This document shows, one piece after another, positions 5,544-9,557 of a stretch of DNA of 9,557 nt. Under the pieces are notes generated by a model. That model did not search any database. It was not told where the DNA came from and saw only the letters and a program-made list of their open reading frames with translations. Location: NCBI GenBank assembly GCA_964348535.1, contig CAYGDB010000022.1, positions 1 through 9,557 on the forward strand, given 5' to 3'. The number at the start of each line of letters is the position of its first letter. Position 1 is the stretch's first letter. This DNA comes from JBGPJO01 sp964348535 (GTDB taxonomy: Bacteria > Patescibacteriota > Minisyncoccia > Phycocordibacterales > JAKFXT01). Both the position numbers and the translations under genes were made by a program.

Positions 5544-7571
5544 CTATTTTGCTACTTTCACTATTTTTTCAAGAGCTTGAATTTCATCCCTCAAAATAGC
5601 CGCCGTTTCAAAATCTAAAATCTTAACGGCGGCGTTCATTTGAATTTCTTTTTGTCTTATAAATTTTGACGGATTCTTCTTAAAAATCTCTTCGTCAATA
5701 ACAAGGAGATTGGAAACGGTTTTTTGGTGTTCGCTCTGAAGCTGGTCTGTGATGTCCATTATTTTTTTGATAATTGTTTTCGGAGTGATGCCGTGTTTTT
5801 TATTGTATTCAATCTGAACCTCTCTCCTGCGATTGGTTTCCCCCATCGCTCTTTCAAGCGAGCCTGTCATATTATCAGCATAAAGAATAACTCGTCCCAA
5901 AACATTTCTGGCCGCTCTGCCTATTGTCTGTATTAAAGAAGTTTCACTTCTTAAAAAACCTTCTTTGTCAGCGTCCAGTATTCCTATAAGCTCTACCTCC
6001 GGCAAGTCCAATCCCTCGCGCAAAAGATTGACCCCGACAAGACAATCAAACTTGCCCTTTCTAAAATCAGTCAAAATTATAATGCGGTCTATGGTCTTTA
6101 TATCACTGTGCAAATACTCCGCCTTTATTCCTTTTTCTTTCAAATAAACGCTTAAATCCTCCGCCATCTTTTTTGTAAGAGTAGTCGCCAAAACCCGCCC
6201 GCCTCTTTTGATTACTTTCTCCGATTCAGAAATAAAATCCGGAATTTGACCCTTGTAAGAAGAGCCTCCCGTAACCGGTTTTACAATCAGCTCCGGATCA
6301 ATAAGACCCGTGGGACGAATGACTTGCTCCACCAACTCGCCTGAAATGCCCCGCTCGTAATCTGCCGGTGTCGCCGAAGTGTAGATAGTTTGAGCTATAT
6401 TTTCTTGAAATTCGTTAAATTTAAGAGGCCTATTATCTTTGGCGCTCGGCAAACGAAAACCATGCTCAACCAAAGTTTCTTTTCTCGACCTGTCACCTGA
6501 ATACATCCCGTTCAACTGGGGCACGGTAACATGGGACTCATCAATTATAGTCAAGAAATCCGGCTCTCCTTTTTTATTTTTTGGAAAATAGGAGAGCAGA
6601 GTGTAAGGCGGTTCGTCTATTTTCCGCCCGTCAAAATGACGAGAATAGTTTTCAATGCCATTGCAATACCCGACTTCTCGAATAAGAGCCAAATCATAAT
6701 TTGTCCTGCGTTTAATTCTCTCATGTTCAATAACTTTTCCTTCTTTTTCAAACTTTTTAAGCTGGTCTTTAAGTTCAGCTTTAATATCTTCAATAGCCCG
6801 AGCTCTCTCGTTTTCTGGAGTAACATAATGCTTTGCCGGAAAAAGAAAAAATGAATCAAGTGTTTCAATGATACTTCGCGATATGGCGTCAATTTTTAAA
6901 ATTCTGCCGACTTTATCTTCTTCAAATTCAACGCGGTAAATTATTTTTTCGTTCACCGGCATCACTTCAATAGAATTTCCGAGAGCTCTTATGCTTCCGG
7001 GATACAAATCACCCGCCACCCGCTCAAAATGAATACTAACCATTTTTCGGACAAGCTCGGAGCGGGAAGCCCTGTCGCCCACTTTTATTTTCAAATTTAC
7101 TTTTTGGTATTCAACAGGGCTTCCCAGGCCGTAAATGCAAGAAACAGACGCCACGATAATGACATCGCTTCTTGAAAGAAGAGCTTGGGTTGAAGCGTGG
7201 CGAAGTCTGTCTATTTCTTTGTTTATCTGGGCCTCCTTCTCTATATATGTGTCCGATACCGGCATATAGGCCTCAGGCTGGTAGTAATCATAATAGGATA
7301 CGAAATAATGAACGGCGTTTTCCGGAAAAAATTCTCTGTATTCTTGAGCCAGTTGGGCCGCTAAAGTTTTATTGTGAGCGATAACAAGAGTGGGCTTTTG
7401 GATCTTTTCAATCACATTCGCAACAGTAAAAGTCTTGCCGGAGCCGGTCACGCCCAAAAGCGTTTGATGTCTTTTATTTTCTTTTAGGCCATTTACCAAA
7501 GCCGAAATAGCCCGAGGTTGGTCGCCTGCGGGTTTGAATTCGGACACCAGTTTAAACTTTTTATTTTCCAT
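5544..7571 (-). CDS. uvrB: Excinuclease ABC subunit B
   Basis: UvrB is the helicase-like damage-verification protein of nucleotide excision repair; it is loaded by UvrA and then recruits UvrC. At 675 residues it is full length. Visible parts are Walker A GVTGSGKT (40-47), the YYDYYQPE beta-hairpin start (93-100) that inserts between DNA strands, the DEAD-like box DESH (344-347), the RPTGLIDP motif (about 419-426), HSDIKTIDR (488-496) and helicase motif VI QTIGRAARN (548-556). The C-terminal UVR motif (about 637-669) is the UvrC-binding helical hairpin. The ATG at 7571 precedes the standard KFKLVSEFKPAGDQP. An AGGAA six bases before it is one of the few plausible Shine-Dalgarno sites in the window. 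It begins 30 bases after the tgt stop, so tgt and uvrB are probably cotranscribed, and it is followed by uvrA after a gap of about 125 bases holding a short tandem repeat. Confidence 0.98.
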   Translation of the reverse strand: MENKKFKLVSEFKPAGDQPRAISALVNGLKENKRHQTLLGVTGSGKTFTVANVIEKIQKPTLVIAHNKTLAAQLAQEYREFFPENAVHYFVSYYDYYQPEAYMPVSDTYIEKEAQINKEIDRLRHASTQALLSRSDVIIVASVSCIYGLGSPVEYQKVNLKIKVGDRASRSELVRKMVSIHFERVAGDLYPGSIRALGNSIEVMPVNEKIIYRVEFEEDKVGRILKIDAISRSIIETLDSFFLFPAKHYVTPENERARAIEDIKAELKDQLKKFEKEGKVIEHERIKRRTNYDLALIREVGYCNGIENYSRHFDGRKIDEPPYTLLSYFPKNKKGEPDFLTIIDESHVTVPQLNGMYSGDRSRKETLVEHGFRLPSAKDNRPLKFNEFQENIAQTIYTSATPADYERGISGELVEQVIRPTGLIDPELIVKPVTGGSSYKGQIPDFISESEKVIKRGGRVLATTLTKKMAEDLSVYLKEKGIKAEYLHSDIKTIDRIIILTDFRKGKFDCLVGVNLLREGLDLPEVELIGILDADKEGFLRSETSLIQTIGRAARNVLGRVILYADNMTGSLERAMGETNRRREVQIEYNKKHGITPKTIIKKIMDITDQLQSEHQKTVSNLLVIDEEIFKKNPSKFIRQKEIQMNAAVKILDFETAAILRDEIQALEKIVKVAK

Positions 7572-7601
7572 CAGGGTTCCTACCTTACCACAATATCACT
7601 A

Positions 7602-8834
7602 TCACTTTCCATAACGAGAAGCGAAAGATTCTTTGTAGTCAAAAAATGTCCCGTCAAAAATAGATTGCCTGATATTTTTCACCAAGTTATTTATAAAATA
7701 AAGATTATGTACGGTGGCAAGCGTTGCTCCAAGCATCTCCTCCGCTCTAAACAAATGAGCAATATAACTTCTGGTAAAATTAAGGCAGGCATAACAACCG
7801 CAATTTTTTTCAATCGGAGAAAAATCATTTTTGTATTCAGCGTTTAAAATAATCATTCTTCCATCTTCGGTAAAAAGGGTCCCCGTCCTTCCAAAACGAG
7901 TGGGTAAAACACAATCAAAAGTGTCGCACCCTCCCTCAACTCCGGTAAAAAAATCCAAGGGCTCGCCTATGCCAAGAAGGTGTCTTGGTTTTTCTTCCGG
8001 CAAAATATCGCTTACCCAATTTAAAACATCAAAAACTTCTTCTTTTGTAAAAGAACCACCTATGCCAAATCCGTCAAAATCCATTCCTCCTATTGCCCTG
8101 GCGCTTTCTTTGCGCAAATCTTCATAAGGTCCGCCTTGGATAATGCCAAATATTGCCTGTCTTTTTGAAGCTTCAATATTTCTTTTGTGAGTCTTTAAAC
8201 TTTTTGTCGCCCAATCATGAGTTCTCTCCATCGCCTCTTTTTGATACTGGTAAGAAGCCGAGGGCGATGTGCATTCGTCAAAAGCGAAAAAAATATCAGC
8301 GCCTAGAGCGTGTTGAATCTCCACCGATCGCTCCGGTGTAAATCTGTGAAGAGAGCCGTCCAAATGAGACGTGAAAGTCACGCCGTCTTCATCCACTTGA
8401 GCAAGCTTTCCGTGAACGCTAGCGATGTTTTCATCAAAGACCGAAAGAGTTTCGGTATTAGAGTCAAATTCTTTTTTGGAAATAAATTTTGAACCGCCCT
8501 CTCCATATCCGGCACCAAGAGAAAATACCTGGAAACCTCCGGAGTCCGTCATCGTAGGTCCTTTAAAATTCATAAAAGCTCCCAAACCACCGGCTTCCTC
8601 CACTATTTTTTCTCCCGGCTGGAGATATAGATGATAAGTGTTTCCTATCAGGACTTGGGTGCCAGTTTTTTCAATTTGCTCCGGTGTAAGGGACTTAACC
8701 GTCCCTTTAGTACCAACAGCAACAAACGCCGGTGTCTCTATCATTCCGCGCGGTGTAATAATTTTCCCTGCCCGAATCTTGGTATTTTTTAATTTTTTCT
8801 CTATATCAAAAAATATTGGTTCTTGCATAATCAT
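7602..8834 (-). CDS. tgt: tRNA-guanine(34) transglycosylase (queuine/preQ1 insertion) with an extra loop
   Basis: Tgt swaps guanine at wobble position 34 of GUN-anticodon tRNAs for a queuosine precursor (preQ1 in bacteria) in the cytoplasm. Counting from the ATG at 8834 (410 residues), D97 in TDSGGFQVFSL is the general acid/base aspartate, D186 (FDECT) contacts the base, D307 (FDCVLPTR) is the nucleophile, and C345, C347, C350 and H376 are the zinc ligands. Typical Tgt is about 375-385 residues; the excess is mainly a hydrophilic insertion at about 107-145, between FSL and the VDEDGVTF/HLDGS segment. The reading frame extends to a TTG at 8861, but that lies upstream of the best -10 (TAGAAT, 8850-8845), so ATG 8834 or ATG 8828 is preferred. 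No Shine-Dalgarno is visible and the predicted leader is about four bases. It heads the uvrBAC cluster. Other queuosine genes are not in the window. Confidence 0.95.
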   Translation of the reverse strand: MIMQEPIFFDIEKKLKNTKIRAGKIITPRGMIETPAFVAVGTKGTVKSLTPEQIEKTGTQVLIGNTYHLYLQPGEKIVEEAGGLGAFMNFKGPTMTDSGGFQVFSLGAGYGEGGSKFISKKEFDSNTETLSVFDENIASVHGKLAQVDEDGVTFTSHLDGSLHRFTPERSVEIQHALGADIFFAFDECTSPSASYQYQKEAMERTHDWATKSLKTHKRNIEASKRQAIFGIIQGGPYEDLRKESARAIGGMDFDGFGIGGSFTKEEVFDVLNWVSDILPEEKPRHLLGIGEPLDFFTGVEGGCDTFDCVLPTRFGRTGTLFTEDGRMIILNAEYKNDFSPIEKNCGCYACLNFTRSYIAHLFRAEEMLGATLATVHNLYFINNLVKNIRQSIFDGTFFDYKESFASRYGK

Positions 8835-8844
8835 AAATCTTATT

Positions 8845-8874
8845 ATTCTAAAGGTATCCAATATAACACATCAA
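8845..8874 (-). promoter_or_regulatory. Candidate promoter of the tgt-uvrB operon with very short leader
   Basis: On the minus strand TTGATG (8874-8869) as -35 and TAGAAT (8850-8845) as -10 are separated by 18 bases. The predicted start is near 8838, only about four bases before the ATG at 8834, so the mRNA would be nearly leaderless. The -35 overlaps the last two bases of the palindrome at 8873-8891, which could therefore act as an operator. Confidence 0.5.
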
Positions 8875-8891
8875 CAAGGTTAAACCTTGTT
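8873..8891. repeat. 19-base palindrome between the transposase stop and the tgt promoter
   Basis: AACAAGGTT and AACCTTGTT are perfect reverse complements around one central A. The palindrome directly follows the transposase stop codon and touches the candidate -35 of tgt. It might be an operator for tgt, a transposon-end hairpin, or a weak terminator; no T-tract follows on the minus strand (GATGTGTTATATT). It does not match the canonical Gram-positive LexA box spacing. Confidence 0.6.
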
Positions 8892-9551
8892 CTATTCTAC
8901 GTTGTAACTAAGCCACTCTGTGACGGATGATTTAAAATCACTGGTATACGGAAAAATATCTATGAGCACCTTTTTCTCAAGAATGAGCCCTTGCGCGCGC
9001 TTCTTCCCTCCGTAGTCGAGATAGCTTGAATATGTGTATCGCTCAAGATACCGTTTTGCACCCGCACGATCTTTGATACCGTTCTCTTTCCATTTTGGAT
9101 CAAAAAGTTTTATAGGATTAAGATGAATGTAGGAAACGAGGTATCTAAAGTAACGATCATCTGAGACATGTTTTGCCTTATACGTCCCCTCAAAGAGCGC
9201 ACCGCGCCGATCGTTCCTCTTATTAAAATACATCGTGTATCCCGTTGTCAGTTTTTGCATGAATCTCGCAATACCTCCCTCAACGTGTTCGCGAACAAGT
9301 AGGTGGAAATGGTTCGGCATAAGGCAATAGGCAACAATATTAACTATAGGGTCGCCCACGCGCGTATCGTGTATCTCCGCAAAAGAACGCCCTTGATACT
9401 TTAAATCAGCAGGATTGGTTTGATTCGCAAGGTAAAGTAAGGCTTCAAAACGTTCATAGTCGGCAGGTCGTATAAATATTTTCCGCTTTTCAACGCCACG
9501 GTTATAAAGATGATAAAATTCTTCTGGAGCAATTTTTATTTGACGTACCAT
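8892..9551 (-). CDS. REP-associated tyrosine transposase-like protein (Y1/HUH, IS200-related)
   Basis: This 219-residue protein is a single-stranded-DNA transposase/nuclease of the Y1_Tnp superfamily, RAYT (TnpA-REP) branch. The N-terminal FYHLYNRGVEKRKIF (12-26) and AYCLMPNHFHLLVRE (74-88) are family hallmarks; H81-F-H83 is the HUH metal site. GYTMYFNKRNDRRGALFEGTYK (104-125) and YIHLNP (141-146) follow; Y141 is the likely nucleophile by its match to the YIxxQ helix of IS200 enzymes. RAYTs cleave hairpin (REP-like) substrates at chromosomal sites and are usually single-copy, domesticated or solitary genes rather than full insertion sequences. The ATG at 9551 is close to the window edge, so the upstream end and its hairpins cannot be seen. 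The stop codon is followed at once by a 19-base palindrome. No accessory tnpB is adjacent. Confidence 0.92.
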   Translation of the reverse strand: MVRQIKIAPEEFYHLYNRGVEKRKIFIRPADYERFEALLYLANQTNPADLKYQGRSFAEIHDTRVGDPIVNIVAYCLMPNHFHLLVREHVEGGIARFMQKLTTGYTMYFNKRNDRRGALFEGTYKAKHVSDDRYFRYLVSYIHLNPIKLFDPKWKENGIKDRAGAKRYLERYTYSSYLDYGGKKRAQGLILEKKVLIDIFPYTSDFKSSVTEWLSYNVE

Positions 9552-9557
9552 AGTACC

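Noticed and set aside
6617..6892. A 91-codon minus-strand ORF inside uvrB
   Set aside because: It overlaps uvrB in another frame, has low-complexity K/L/F content, and uvrB is unbroken there.
8835..8861. TTG at 8861 as the tgt start codon
   Set aside because: It lies upstream of the best -10 box, adds residues unlike any Tgt N-terminus, and two ATG codons follow at 8834 and 8828.
8873..8891. LexA/SOS box upstream of the tgt-uvrB operon
   Set aside because: The palindrome begins with GAAC on the minus strand only if the preceding transposase base is included, and its spacing does not match the Bacillus GAAC-N4-GTTC or E. coli CTGT-N8-ACAG forms.

Overview
The window is a compact, AT-rich stretch of bacterial chromosome in which every recognisable gene lies on the minus strand. 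Transcription order is from high to low coordinate: a Y1/HUH transposase (9551-8892), tgt, uvrB, uvrA, uvrC, ddl, a small standalone GIY-YIG nuclease, and tRNA-Ala(UGC), which is cut by the left edge. Several traits suggest a Candidate Phyla Radiation (Patescibacteria/Parcubacteria-like) genome: weak or absent Shine-Dalgarno sites, short spacers, trimmed repair proteins, a small GIY-YIG ORF reading into a tRNA, and a lone REP-type transposase. This assignment is inference from style; no ribosomal marker is present. TGA acts as an ordinary stop (uvrC, tgt) and no internal TGA is needed, so genetic code 11 fits and the TGA-recoded Gracilibacteria/Absconditabacteria are unlikely.

The centre (1574-8834) is a tgt-uvrB-uvrA-uvrC cluster, probably one or two transcripts. 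It encodes the whole bacterial nucleotide excision repair machine plus the queuosine tRNA-modifying enzyme Tgt. UvrA and UvrB find and verify damage, and UvrC makes both incisions. UvrB looks full length. UvrA lacks the segment between the first zinc-module cysteines and the next CxxC pair, where the insertion domain normally sits. UvrC ends after its RNase H-like nuclease domain, without the C-terminal (HhH)2 domain. Tgt carries an extra loop of about 35-40 residues after its TDSGGFQ motif. All key catalytic residues are present.

The left part holds ddl (peptidoglycan precursor synthesis) with an extended -10 promoter that would give a leaderless mRNA, then the GIY-YIG gene, whose stop codon lies inside tRNA-Ala. 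A 10-bp direct repeat containing the first bases of the tRNA brackets the GIY-YIG gene together with a 32-bp perfect palindrome. This suggests a small inserted cassette.

The largest intergenic gap (1366-1573) is nearly filled by a nested inverted-repeat element of about 164 bp, richer in GC than its surroundings, that abuts the uvrC stop. It looks like a non-autonomous mobile or dispersed palindromic element. No intergenic stretch exceeds about 210 bases, and no CRISPR array, rRNA or phage gene is visible.
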